Source: Bacteroidota bacterium
GTDB taxonomy: Bacteria; Bacteroidota; Ignavibacteria; UBA10030; UBA6906
Assembly: GCA_030835135.1 (NCBI GenBank)
Contig: JAUQWO010000004.1
Location: 37,468 to 101,467 of the forward strand
Direction of reading: 5' to 3'
DNA: 64,000 bases
Shown here one piece after another: positions 16,976-24,815 of the stretch; position 1 is the first letter of the stretch; each line of letters begins with the position of its first letter. The notes beneath the pieces were generated by a model, which was not told the DNA's origin, ran no database searches, and saw only the letters and a program-made list of their open reading frames with translations. The position numbers and the translations under genes are program-made.

Positions 16976-19036
16976 ATGTCCACCCCGACGCCCCATACCC
17001 CGGTCGTTCCACCGCACTCCACCATGCGGGAATTCAGTCTTCGCTCCGTCGTGCTCGGCGTGTTCCTCGCCATGATCATGGGCGCGGCGAATGCCTATCT
17101 CGGGCTTAAGGCCGGCATGACCATCGCCGCGACGTACACGACCGCGGTGGTCGGCATGGCCGTGCTGAAGGCGCTGAAGGGGACACTGCTCGAAGAGAAT
17201 ACAGCGAGGACCGTCGGGTCGATCGGCGGGAATGTTGCCACCGGTGCGATCTTCACGCTCCCGGCATTCTTCATCGCCTCCGTCTGGAATCCCTTCTTCT
17301 CCATGAGCCATTATGTGATCTCGACGATCGTCCTCGCAGTGGCCGGGATCCTCGGCATCCTGTTCGTCACCATCCTGCGGCGCGTCCTGGTGGAGGACCG
17401 TGAACTGCCCTTCCCGGAATCCATCGCCGCGGCGGAGATCCACAAGTCGGGGCAGGGCGGCACCCAGAACTCGCGCTTTCTCTTCGGCGGGATGGGACTC
17501 GGCGCGTTGTTCGGCGCTCTGGTGGAATTCAAGGTCATTGCCTCCGGCTGGCAATGGATCCTCAAGCTGACGAAGGGCACGCTGTTGTTCCGTGCACCGG
17601 GTATGAACCCCGCGTTCTTCGGCGTCGGGTATATCATCGGGCCGAAGCTTGGTGCCGTGAACTTCAGCGGCGGCGTGCTGGCGTGGGGACTTCTCACGCC
17701 GGTCATCGCCTATTTCATGCACCGCGAGAACCCCGGCGCGGTCACGGACTGGGCGGCAGAGATGACCGCGGTGTGGAAGGGCACGGTCCGCTACATCGCC
17801 ATCGGGGGCATGCTTACGGGCGCCTTCTATACGCTCTACAAGATGCGCGGGAGTCTCGTCAGCGGCATCACCCGCTCCGTGAGCTACCTGCGGCAGTCGG
17901 CCGGTGGCGGCGCTGAGGTGCTGCGGACGGACCGCGACATTTCGTTGCGGTGGTCGCTGCCGGCATTCGGCGCGATCCTCGTGGTCATGTTCTTCATCTT
18001 CCAGCATTTCGCGGGCGCATGGATGCCGGCAGGCGTCGCCGCGGTGGTGATGCTCGTGCTCGGGTTCGTGTTCGCCGCGGTGTCGGGATACCTCGTCGGG
18101 ATCATCGGCGTCAGCAACAACCCCACCAGCGGACTCACGGTGTCGGTCCTGATCGTCGTGGCATTCCTGATGCTCGCACTCGGCATGAGCGGCGAACCCG
18201 CCGTGGCCGCGGTGCTCGGCGTGGCCGCATTCACCTGCACGAGCGTGTCGGTGGCCGGTGAGATGATGCAGGACCTCAAGGCCGGACACATCCTCGGCTG
18301 CACGCCGTGGAAGATGCAGGTGGGCGACATGCTGAGCGTCACCGCCGCGTCGCTGGTCATGTTCCTGGTGCTGTCGCTCCTTCATCTCGGCGACCTGAAA
18401 CGCGCCGTGGGTGAAGAACTGGAACGGCTCCAGGAGGCGGGGACGACCACGGTGGTCTACAAGGGGAATGAATCCACGATGAAGGGAAAGACCTTCACGC
18501 TGGATGAAGTGCGGGCCCTCACCCCCGAACAGCAGAACGATGTGCTCGGCACGCAGGCAGGGTTCGGCGGCGAAAAACTTCCGGCCCCGCAGGCCAGTCT
18601 GATGGCCGTCGTGACCCGCGGGATCGTGGAATCGAAAGCGGAGCTGATCCTGATCCTCACGGGTGTCTTCTTCGGGCTCGCACTCATCCTCATGCAGGTG
18701 AAGAGTCCGATGCTCATCTCGGTGGGGATGTATCTGCCGATCGATACGACGTTCGCGATCTTTGCGGGCGGGCTGATGAAAGGCGCGCTGGAACGGCTCC
18801 TTGCCGCGCGCAAGGTGGAAGGAGCGGCAAAAGACCGGATCGATAATATCGGCGTGCTGCTGGCGTCCGGACTCATCGCCGGTGAAGCGCTGCTGGGGTT
18901 GCTGTTCGCAGGACTCGCGTTCGCGGAGGTGGACATTCCGCATCTGTTCGCACAACCATCGTATCTGTTGAGTCTCGTGGCGATCGGCATCCTGGCCCTC
19001 GTGCTTGTGCGCGTTCCACTGAAGCAGGCGGACTAG
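16976..19036 (+). CDS. OPT family oligopeptide transporter
   Basis: A 686-residue inner-membrane protein with about sixteen hydrophobic segments. Family landmarks are the N-terminal REFSLRSVVLGVFLAMIMGAANAYLGLKAGMT, the EENTARTVGSIGGNVATGAIF block, and the ELPFPESIAAAEI motif that corresponds to the conserved P-F-P region of the prokaryotic OPT family. A soluble insert of about 90 residues (LERLQEAGTTTVVYKGNEST to EKLPAPQASL) lies between membrane segments in the second half. Prokaryotic OPT members import oligopeptides using the proton gradient; some handle metal chelates. Position after a secreted protease suggests uptake of its peptide products, which is inference. AAGGAATCC precedes ATG 16976. 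Confidence 0.88.
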   Translation: MSTPTPHTPVVPPHSTMREFSLRSVVLGVFLAMIMGAANAYLGLKAGMTIAATYTTAVVGMAVLKALKGTLLEENTARTVGSIGGNVATGAIFTLPAFFIASVWNPFFSMSHYVISTIVLAVAGILGILFVTILRRVLVEDRELPFPESIAAAEIHKSGQGGTQNSRFLFGGMGLGALFGALVEFKVIASGWQWILKLTKGTLLFRAPGMNPAFFGVGYIIGPKLGAVNFSGGVLAWGLLTPVIAYFMHRENPGAVTDWAAEMTAVWKGTVRYIAIGGMLTGAFYTLYKMRGSLVSGITRSVSYLRQSAGGGAEVLRTDRDISLRWSLPAFGAILVVMFFIFQHFAGAWMPAGVAAVVMLVLGFVFAAVSGYLVGIIGVSNNPTSGLTVSVLIVVAFLMLALGMSGEPAVAAVLGVAAFTCTSVSVAGEMMQDLKAGHILGCTPWKMQVGDMLSVTAASLVMFLVLSLLHLGDLKRAVGEELERLQEAGTTTVVYKGNESTMKGKTFTLDEVRALTPEQQNDVLGTQAGFGGEKLPAPQASLMAVVTRGIVESKAELILILTGVFFGLALILMQVKSPMLISVGMYLPIDTTFAIFAGGLMKGALERLLAARKVEGAAKDRIDNIGVLLASGLIAGEALLGLLFAGLAFAEVDIPHLFAQPSYLLSLVAIGILALVLVRVPLKQAD

Positions 19037-19082
19037 CTCACGGTCGGCGCGGCACGGTACCTCATTCATAGAGGAGGATCAG

Positions 19083-19904
19083 GTGCACGTTACCTATCAA
19101 CTCCGGAATCTGCAATACCGGATCGCTCCCGGCACGACGGAGATCGTCCGCCGGTTGCGCCGCGAACAGGATCCCGGCTATGTGCACGAACGCGACCGGC
19201 ATCCGGTGCGCGCAAAGCACCACGGTGGGGGCGGATGGAAGGAAGAGCACGCGGGGAACCTGCACTACCGTGACTACGCATCGTACGATGAGTATGTGGC
19301 ACACCAGCAGCAGAAGTTCACGGAGATGCTCAAGCTCAAAGGCGGGTTCACCGGGAAGGAGATCCTCGCGTACCGCGAGCGCTTCTACCGTCGCTTCCGT
19401 CATCTGCCCGGCGTGCTGCAGCCCGATGCGGTGATCGTGTGTGCGGGGGCCCGGCAGGGGACCGAAGTGGAAGTGCTGCGTGACCTCGGATTCCGGAATG
19501 CGTACGGGATCGATCTCAATCCCGGACCCGACAATCCGTTCGTCCGGCCCGGCGACTTCATGAAGATGGACAATGCCCCGGGCACGGTCGATCTCATCTA
19601 CAGCAATTGTCTCGATCACGCATTCGACCTCGATGGATTTCTGCGTGAGCACCGGCGCGTGCTCAGGCCCGAAGGGTACGCACTGTATGATTTCGTGCCT
19701 GCCGGTGGGACGGGCGCGTTCGAGGCGGTGGAATGGGATTCCGAAGAGGCGCTTCTGAAACCGCTTCTTGCTTCGTTCCGGTCCGTGGTGAAGCTGGAGT
19801 CTGAAGAACACTGGAAGTGGGTCCTTCTGCAGGGGCCTCGTCCTGACGACACGATCGACCTGCTCCTGCAGCGCGCACGCAGTGCGGGGGACCACCATGG
19901 ATGA
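19083..19904 (+). CDS. Class I SAM-dependent methyltransferase
   Basis: A 273-residue cytosolic protein. The C-terminal half has the Rossmann motifs of a Methyltransf_11-type enzyme: AVIVCAGARQGTEVEVLRDLG (motif I, with CAGAR in place of the usual D-x-G-x-G), NAYGIDLNPGP (motif II acidic residue), GTVDLIYSNCLDHAFDLDGFLREHRRVLRPEGYALYDFV (motifs III-IV). The N-terminal part is basic and contains a His/Gly-rich stretch (KHHGGGGWKEEH). Start GTG 19083 is supported by GAGGAGG at 19071-19077. No substrate can be named. It overlaps the next gene by 8 nt, so the two are coupled. Confidence 0.72.
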   Translation: MHVTYQLRNLQYRIAPGTTEIVRRLRREQDPGYVHERDRHPVRAKHHGGGGWKEEHAGNLHYRDYASYDEYVAHQQQKFTEMLKLKGGFTGKEILAYRERFYRRFRHLPGVLQPDAVIVCAGARQGTEVEVLRDLGFRNAYGIDLNPGPDNPFVRPGDFMKMDNAPGTVDLIYSNCLDHAFDLDGFLREHRRVLRPEGYALYDFVPAGGTGAFEAVEWDSEEALLKPLLASFRSVVKLESEEHWKWVLLQGPRPDDTIDLLLQRARSAGDHHG

Positions 19905-20622
19905 TGCCCGCACGCCGGCAGAGGGGGCGATCCACGTTCCTCTCAGCGACTATGATGCGTATCGGCCGATCCGGGAACTCTCCCACTGGCTCATCATCTT
20001 CCTGATCGGCATCGCCGTCCTCTCCGTTGCATCCTTCGGATCGGGGCTGCTGCAGTTGCGTTTGCTCGAACAGATCCAGGCGGGCGTCCAGGTTACCCAG
20101 GACGTCGTCGAAGCGCATGACGATCGGTACTTCGTCACCGCGATGATGGAACTGGGTTCGATGGTGACGACCGGGATCCTTTTTCTGACTTGGATGCGGC
20201 GGGCGTACAACAACCTTCCGGCCTTCGGCATGAGAGATCCGGCGTATTCGCCCGGGTGGGCGGTCTGGGGGTTCCTGATCCCTTTCCTCAATATCATCCG
20301 TCCGTATCAGGTGATGAAAGAACTCTGGAGAGCCAGCGATCCCGATGTCAGGCCCGGCCCCGGATGGGTGACCGCCCGGGTGTCGCCTCTGGTCGGTTGG
20401 TGGTGGGGGATGTACCTGACGATGAATTTCGTGGCAAGCCTCGGGGTGCGCATCGCATTGAAGGGGAGCGCCGATGTGTCGGATCTCCGTGCATTGACCC
20501 AGATCGATGTCGCGGCAAGCGCCCTCACCATCCCCGCCGCTGTCCTGGCGGCGGGTGTCGTCCGCGATATCATGGTGAAACAGGCACAGAAGAGAGAGAT
20601 GACGGTGCCGACGCAGGGATAG
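19897..20622 (+). CDS. DUF4328-like membrane protein
   Basis: A 241-residue protein with about six hydrophobic segments. The sequence FLTWMRRAYNNLPAFGMRDPAYSPGWAVWGFLIPFLNIIRPYQVMKELWRAS is the hallmark of DUF4328 (W-x-x-R-x-x-x-N ... S-P-x-W-x-V-x-x-F-x-x-P-x-x-N-x-x-x-P-x-x-x-x-x-E-x-W). It is an inner-membrane protein of unknown function. ATG 19897 lies inside the end of the methyltransferase gene (stop 19904); a GTG at 19882 is the less likely alternative. Confidence 0.72.
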   Translation: MDDARTPAEGAIHVPLSDYDAYRPIRELSHWLIIFLIGIAVLSVASFGSGLLQLRLLEQIQAGVQVTQDVVEAHDDRYFVTAMMELGSMVTTGILFLTWMRRAYNNLPAFGMRDPAYSPGWAVWGFLIPFLNIIRPYQVMKELWRASDPDVRPGPGWVTARVSPLVGWWWGMYLTMNFVASLGVRIALKGSADVSDLRALTQIDVAASALTIPAAVLAAGVVRDIMVKQAQKREMTVPTQG

Positions 20623-20706
20623 TGCGCGATCCCGAGTGGCTGCAAGGATCTTCCGTGCCCCGGGAACCGCAGGGTTGATGCCGTTTGGAGCGGTTCAATT
20701 CTCTGC

Positions 20707-20735
20707 TTGACTTTGTGCTCTATAGAGAGCATATT
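20707..20735 (+). promoter_or_regulatory. Promoter with palindromic operator for the chitobiose locus
   Basis: TTGACT (20707-20712), 17-nt spacer, CATATT (20730-20735). The spacer contains an inverted repeat TGCTCT-ATAG-AGAGCA (20716-20731), placed where a repressor would block RNA polymerase. The transporter start at 20863 is about 120 nt downstream. Confidence 0.55.
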
Positions 20736-20862
20736 AGCCCTATTAGTTGTTTGGAAAGACAAATTAATCCCGGTTCGGTCGTTACTGGCGAGTGCTGTGT
20801 TTCCGGGGTTCTCCCATCATTCTCCCGATCGCGGTCACGCACCTTCCCCGAAAGGCTGGCGT

Positions 20863-22155
20863 ATGTCCAATACCTCCGTAGAGAGCGGATCACCCGTGCG
20901 TTGGGTGCCGACGCTCTATTTCGCTGAGGGGCTGCCTTTCGTTGCCATTGCCACCGTATCGACATTGATGTATAAGGGGCTGGGCGTCAGCGATGCACAG
21001 ATCGCATTCTGGACGTCGCTGGTCATGCTCCCATGGACCCTCAAGCCTCTGTGGGGTCCGCTCCTCGAGATGTTCCGCACCAAGAAATGGTTCGTCGTCC
21101 TCACACAGTCGGTGATCGGCGTCTGCTTCGCGCTTCTTGCCTTCTCGCTTCCGCTCAGCGCATTCTTCCAGTATTCACTCGCACTCTTCGCGATCATAGC
21201 GTTCAACGGGGCGACGCACGACATCGCCGCCGATGGCCTTTATATCTCCGTCCTGTCGGAGAAGCGACAGAGTGAGTTCGTCGGATGGCAGGGCGCATCG
21301 TACAATACCGCCAAGATCTTCACACAGGGGCTCCTTGTCTATATCGCCGGTCAGCTGGAGAGCAGCATCGGTGTCGTGAACGCGTGGATGATCGTCATGG
21401 GCGTGTTCGGCGCGATCATGCTGCTCCTCGGGCTCTATCACTCCCGCTTCCTCCCCGCAGGGGCCGATGCGGGCGTCCGTCCCACCATGGCCGATGCGGC
21501 GCGGACGGTGAGCGATGTGGTGAAGACGTTCTTCACCAAGAAGCATGTCTGGGCGGGGATCGCGTTCATCATCCTGTACCGGTTTGCCGAGGGGCAGGCA
21601 GTGAAAATCGTGCCGTTGTTCATGAAAGCCGCACGGGAGCAGGGGGGATTGGCGCTCAGCACGTCCGAGATCGGCATCATCTACGGCACGTTCGGGGTGG
21701 CGGCCTTCGTTCTCGGCTCGATCCTCGCGGGGTATTTCACCGCACGGCGCGGACTCCGCGGCTCACTGATGATCCTGTGCGCATTCTTCAACATCCCGTT
21801 CGCCGTGTATGCGTTCCTCGCCATGATGCAGCCGACCGATCTGCTGACGATCGGCGCGGCGGTGGTCTTCGAATATTTCGGGTATGGCTTCGGGTTCGTG
21901 GGGCTGACGCTGTTCATGATGCAGCAGATCGCCCCCGGGAAATACCGCACGGCACATTATGCGTTCGCCACCGGTATCATGAGTCTGGGGATGATGATCC
22001 CCTCGATGCTCAGCGGGTTCATCAGCGACTGGCTGGGCTATCGCGAGTTCTTCATCTGGGTGATGATCGCGACGATCCCGTCGTTCGTCGTGACATGGCT
22101 GGTGCCGTTCCGCGATACCGCGGACGACGGGGGGATTGCAGCGGGAGAGGTGTGA
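20863..22155 (+). CDS. PAT-family MFS transporter (AmpG-like), probable chitobiose importer
   Basis: A 430-residue inner-membrane protein with twelve hydrophobic segments. YFAEGLPFVAIATVSTLMYK...FWTSLVMLPWTLKPLWGPLLEM and the AFNGATHDIAADGLYI block are characteristic of the peptide/acetyl-CoA/drug (PAT) branch that includes AmpG, the importer of GlcNAc-anhydro-muropeptides. ATG 20863 (MSNTSVES) is used; GAAAGG lies about 8 nt upstream, and the frame upstream to 20707 falls in the promoter. It is followed by a chitobiose phosphorylase gene 66 nt downstream in the same direction, so import of GlcNAc-containing disaccharides is a reasonable inference. Recycling of cell-wall fragments is the alternative. 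Confidence 0.82.
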   Translation: MSNTSVESGSPVRWVPTLYFAEGLPFVAIATVSTLMYKGLGVSDAQIAFWTSLVMLPWTLKPLWGPLLEMFRTKKWFVVLTQSVIGVCFALLAFSLPLSAFFQYSLALFAIIAFNGATHDIAADGLYISVLSEKRQSEFVGWQGASYNTAKIFTQGLLVYIAGQLESSIGVVNAWMIVMGVFGAIMLLLGLYHSRFLPAGADAGVRPTMADAARTVSDVVKTFFTKKHVWAGIAFIILYRFAEGQAVKIVPLFMKAAREQGGLALSTSEIGIIYGTFGVAAFVLGSILAGYFTARRGLRGSLMILCAFFNIPFAVYAFLAMMQPTDLLTIGAAVVFEYFGYGFGFVGLTLFMMQQIAPGKYRTAHYAFATGIMSLGMMIPSMLSGFISDWLGYREFFIWVMIATIPSFVVTWLVPFRDTADDGGIAAGEV

Positions 22156-22221
22156 TGTGCAGCATGGGCTGTGGCGCGCGCCTCTCCGCCGCCGCAGCGG
22201 AACATAGTGTAAGGATCGCTT

Positions 22222-24621
22222 ATGCGTTACGGTTACTTCGACGATGACAACTGTGAGTATGTGATCCAGCGGCCGGATGTCCCGGTCTCCTGGACGAATT
22301 ACCTCGGGGTGAAGGACCTCTGCACCGTGATCTCGCACAATGCGGGCGGGTACTCCTTCTACAAGAGTGCGGAGCACCACCGCATCACGCGCTTCCGCCA
22401 GAACGGCGTCCCTCTCGACCGCCCCGGCCACTACGTGTACATCCGCGATGATGACACCGGCGAATTCTGGTCGGTCTCCTGGCAGCCGGTCGGCAAGGAC
22501 CTTGACAGCGCAACCTATGAGGTCCGCCATGGCCTCTCCTATACCCGCTTCTCCAGCACGTACCGCGGCATCACCGCACACCAGACGGTGTTCATCCCGG
22601 TGGACGACGACGTTGAGCTGTGGGATGTCGTCATCGGCAACACCGGCAGCACGCCACGCCGGCTGAGCATCTTCGGGTATGTCGAGTTCTCGTTCCATCA
22701 CGTCGAGATCGATAACCAGAACCTGCAGATGTCGCTCTATGCGAGCGGGTCCAGCTGTCAGGACGGCATCATCGAGTACGACTTCTTCTACGAGCCGTGG
22801 ACGTTCCATTACTTCACCACGGACGGGACGCCGGACAGCTACGACTGTCTGCGCGACCGCTTCATCGGGAACTACCGCACGGAGACCGATCCGCAGGCGG
22901 TGGTGAACGGCACGTGCAGCGGCAGCAGCGAGCTCGGCGGTAATCATTGCGGAGCGCTCCACCGCCGCATCACCCTGGCCCCCGGCACGGAGCAGCGGCT
23001 GCTGTTCATGCTCGGCGTGGGTCCGCGCGCGGCCGGTGCGACGATGCGCGCGAAGTACGCGAAGCCCGCCGCCGTCGATGCCGCGTTCGCGCAGCTCAAG
23101 CAGTATTGGGCGGCGAAACGCTCGGTGTTCCAGTGCTCCACGCCGCATCCGGGCATGAACTCCATGATGAACACCTGGACGCTCCTGCAGGCAGAGACCT
23201 GCGTCGTCTGGTCGCGCTTTGCGTCGTTCATCGAAGTGGGAGGTCGGACCGGACTCGGGTACCGCGATACCTCGCAGGACGTGATGTCCGTTCCCCATAC
23301 GAACCCGGGTGCCGTCAGGGCGCGCATGCTGGAACTCCTGCACGGACAGGTGAGCCAGGGGTACGGACTGCATCTGTTCGATCCGGACGTCTTCAAGCCG
23401 CGGGAAGAGAAGCTCCCCGGCGTGAAACTCCCGACGGTCGTCCCGACGCCGAACATCGCGGATATCATTCACGGTCTCAAGGACACCTGTTCCGACGATG
23501 CGCTGTGGCTCGTGCCGTCGATCTGCGAATACGTGAAAGAGACCGGCGACGTGGCGTTCTTCGATCATGTCGTGCCGTTCGCCGACAAGGGCGAAGGCAC
23601 GGTGTACGAGCACATGAAGAAGGCGCTGGATTTCTCGGCCGAGCAGATCGGAGCAACGGGGATCTGCAAGGGCCTGCGTGCCGACTGGAACGACTGTCTG
23701 AACCTGGGTGGGGGTGAGAGCGCGATGGTGTCGTTCCTGCACCACTGGGCGCTCGTGCATTTCATCGAAGCGGCGACGTTCCTGAAACGCGACGCGGATG
23801 TGCGGACGTACACCGCGATGGCGGACACGGTGCGTGCGACCTGCGAACGCGAACTCTGGGATGGCGAGTGGTACATCCGGGGCTTCACGCGCAAGGGCAT
23901 CAAGATCGGGTCGAAGGAGAATGCGGAAGGGAAGATCTTCCTCGAGAGCAACAGTCTCGCGGTGCTCTCCGATGCGGCTTCCCCGGAGCGCGGCAACAAG
24001 GCGGTCGATGCGATCTACCGCCATCTGTTCTCGAAAGAGCACGGCATCCATCTCGTGTGGCCATCATTCACGAAGCCGGACGATGACATCGGATATGTGA
24101 CGCGCGTCTACCGCGGCATCAAGGAGAATGGCGCCATCTTCAGTCACCCCAACCCCTGGGCGTGGGTGGCGGCATGCAAGCTGGGCCGCGGCACCACGGC
24201 CATGGAATTCCACGATGCGCTGCTCCCGTACAATCACAATGACGATATCGAAGTGCGCGAAGCGGAGCCGTACTCCTACGTGCAGTTCGTGATGGGACGC
24301 GATCATACGGCGCACGGCCGCGGGCGTCACCCCTGGCTCACGGGGAGCGGTGGATGGGCGTACTACGCCGTCACGCACTGGATGCTCGGTGTCCGTCCCG
24401 GCTTCGATGCAATGACGGTCGATCCGTGCATCCCGGCGGCGTGGCCCGGATTCGAGGTGACGCGCCAGTGGCGCGGCGCGACCTATCGCATCGTGGTCAA
24501 GAACCCGGCGGGCGTGGAGAAGGGTGTTGCCAGCATGACGCTGAACGGGAAACAGGTCCGCGGTGCTGTTCCCGTGCAGCCGGCGGGGTCGGTGAACACG
24601 GTCGAAGTGGTGATGGGGTGA
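22222..24621 (+). CDS. chbP: N,N'-diacetylchitobiose phosphorylase (GH94)
   Basis: A 799-residue cytoplasmic glycoside phosphorylase. It phosphorolyses (GlcNAc)2 to GlcNAc-1-phosphate and GlcNAc, saving one ATP equivalent. The sequence aligns along its whole length with the Vibrio-type enzyme as I remember it: MRYGYFDDDNCEYVIQRPDV at the start, the block EVGGRTGLGYRDTSQDVMSV, and RADWNDCLNLGGGES with the general-acid Asp at residue 491. Length also fits (about 800). ATG 22222 follows AAGGATC. With the upstream PAT transporter it forms a two-gene uptake and phosphorolysis unit; a good terminator follows at 24665. Cellobiose phosphorylase is the alternative within GH94, but the VISHNAGGYSFY/FIEVGGRTG pattern favours chitobiose. 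Confidence 0.9.
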   Translation: MRYGYFDDDNCEYVIQRPDVPVSWTNYLGVKDLCTVISHNAGGYSFYKSAEHHRITRFRQNGVPLDRPGHYVYIRDDDTGEFWSVSWQPVGKDLDSATYEVRHGLSYTRFSSTYRGITAHQTVFIPVDDDVELWDVVIGNTGSTPRRLSIFGYVEFSFHHVEIDNQNLQMSLYASGSSCQDGIIEYDFFYEPWTFHYFTTDGTPDSYDCLRDRFIGNYRTETDPQAVVNGTCSGSSELGGNHCGALHRRITLAPGTEQRLLFMLGVGPRAAGATMRAKYAKPAAVDAAFAQLKQYWAAKRSVFQCSTPHPGMNSMMNTWTLLQAETCVVWSRFASFIEVGGRTGLGYRDTSQDVMSVPHTNPGAVRARMLELLHGQVSQGYGLHLFDPDVFKPREEKLPGVKLPTVVPTPNIADIIHGLKDTCSDDALWLVPSICEYVKETGDVAFFDHVVPFADKGEGTVYEHMKKALDFSAEQIGATGICKGLRADWNDCLNLGGGESAMVSFLHHWALVHFIEAATFLKRDADVRTYTAMADTVRATCERELWDGEWYIRGFTRKGIKIGSKENAEGKIFLESNSLAVLSDAASPERGNKAVDAIYRHLFSKEHGIHLVWPSFTKPDDDIGYVTRVYRGIKENGAIFSHPNPWAWVAACKLGRGTTAMEFHDALLPYNHNDDIEVREAEPYSYVQFVMGRDHTAHGRGRHPWLTGSGGWAYYAVTHWMLGVRPGFDAMTVDPCIPAAWPGFEVTRQWRGATYRIVVKNPAGVEKGVASMTLNGKQVRGAVPVQPAGSVNTVEVVMG

Positions 24622-24664
24622 TGAATTAAGAATGAAGAACTGAGAATTATTAGTTCCTAATTGA

Positions 24665-24694
24665 AAAGCCCGGAATCTCTTCCGGGCTTTTTCT
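24665..24694 (+). terminator. Terminator of the chitobiose locus
   Basis: Stem AAAGCCCGGA/TCCGGGCTTT (24665-24674, 24681-24690) with a 6-nt loop, then TTCTTG. The preceding 40 nt after the stop codon are AT-rich. A classical intrinsic terminator on the plus strand; the T/A symmetry also allows function on the minus strand. Confidence 0.8.
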
Positions 24695-24815
24695 TGTTCA
24701 GGCCACCGGGCGGTGTATACACCGCCCCTACACGTTCGTACCTGCGTCCACCGCCCCTACACGAACGCACCTGCATGCACACCCTGCACGATCTGCGTGG
24801 ACCCACAAGGGCTCG

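Noticed and set aside
16016..19069. 1017-codon open frame on the minus strand opposite the OPT transporter and DUF4412 genes
   Set aside because: Its translation is His/Arg/Glu-rich with no domain or start signal, typical of the antisense frame of GC-rich genes; the plus-strand genes have clear families.
21763..24051. 762-codon minus-strand frame opposite chbP
   Set aside because: Antisense shadow of the GH94 gene; composition and lack of motifs as expected for a GC-rich reverse frame.
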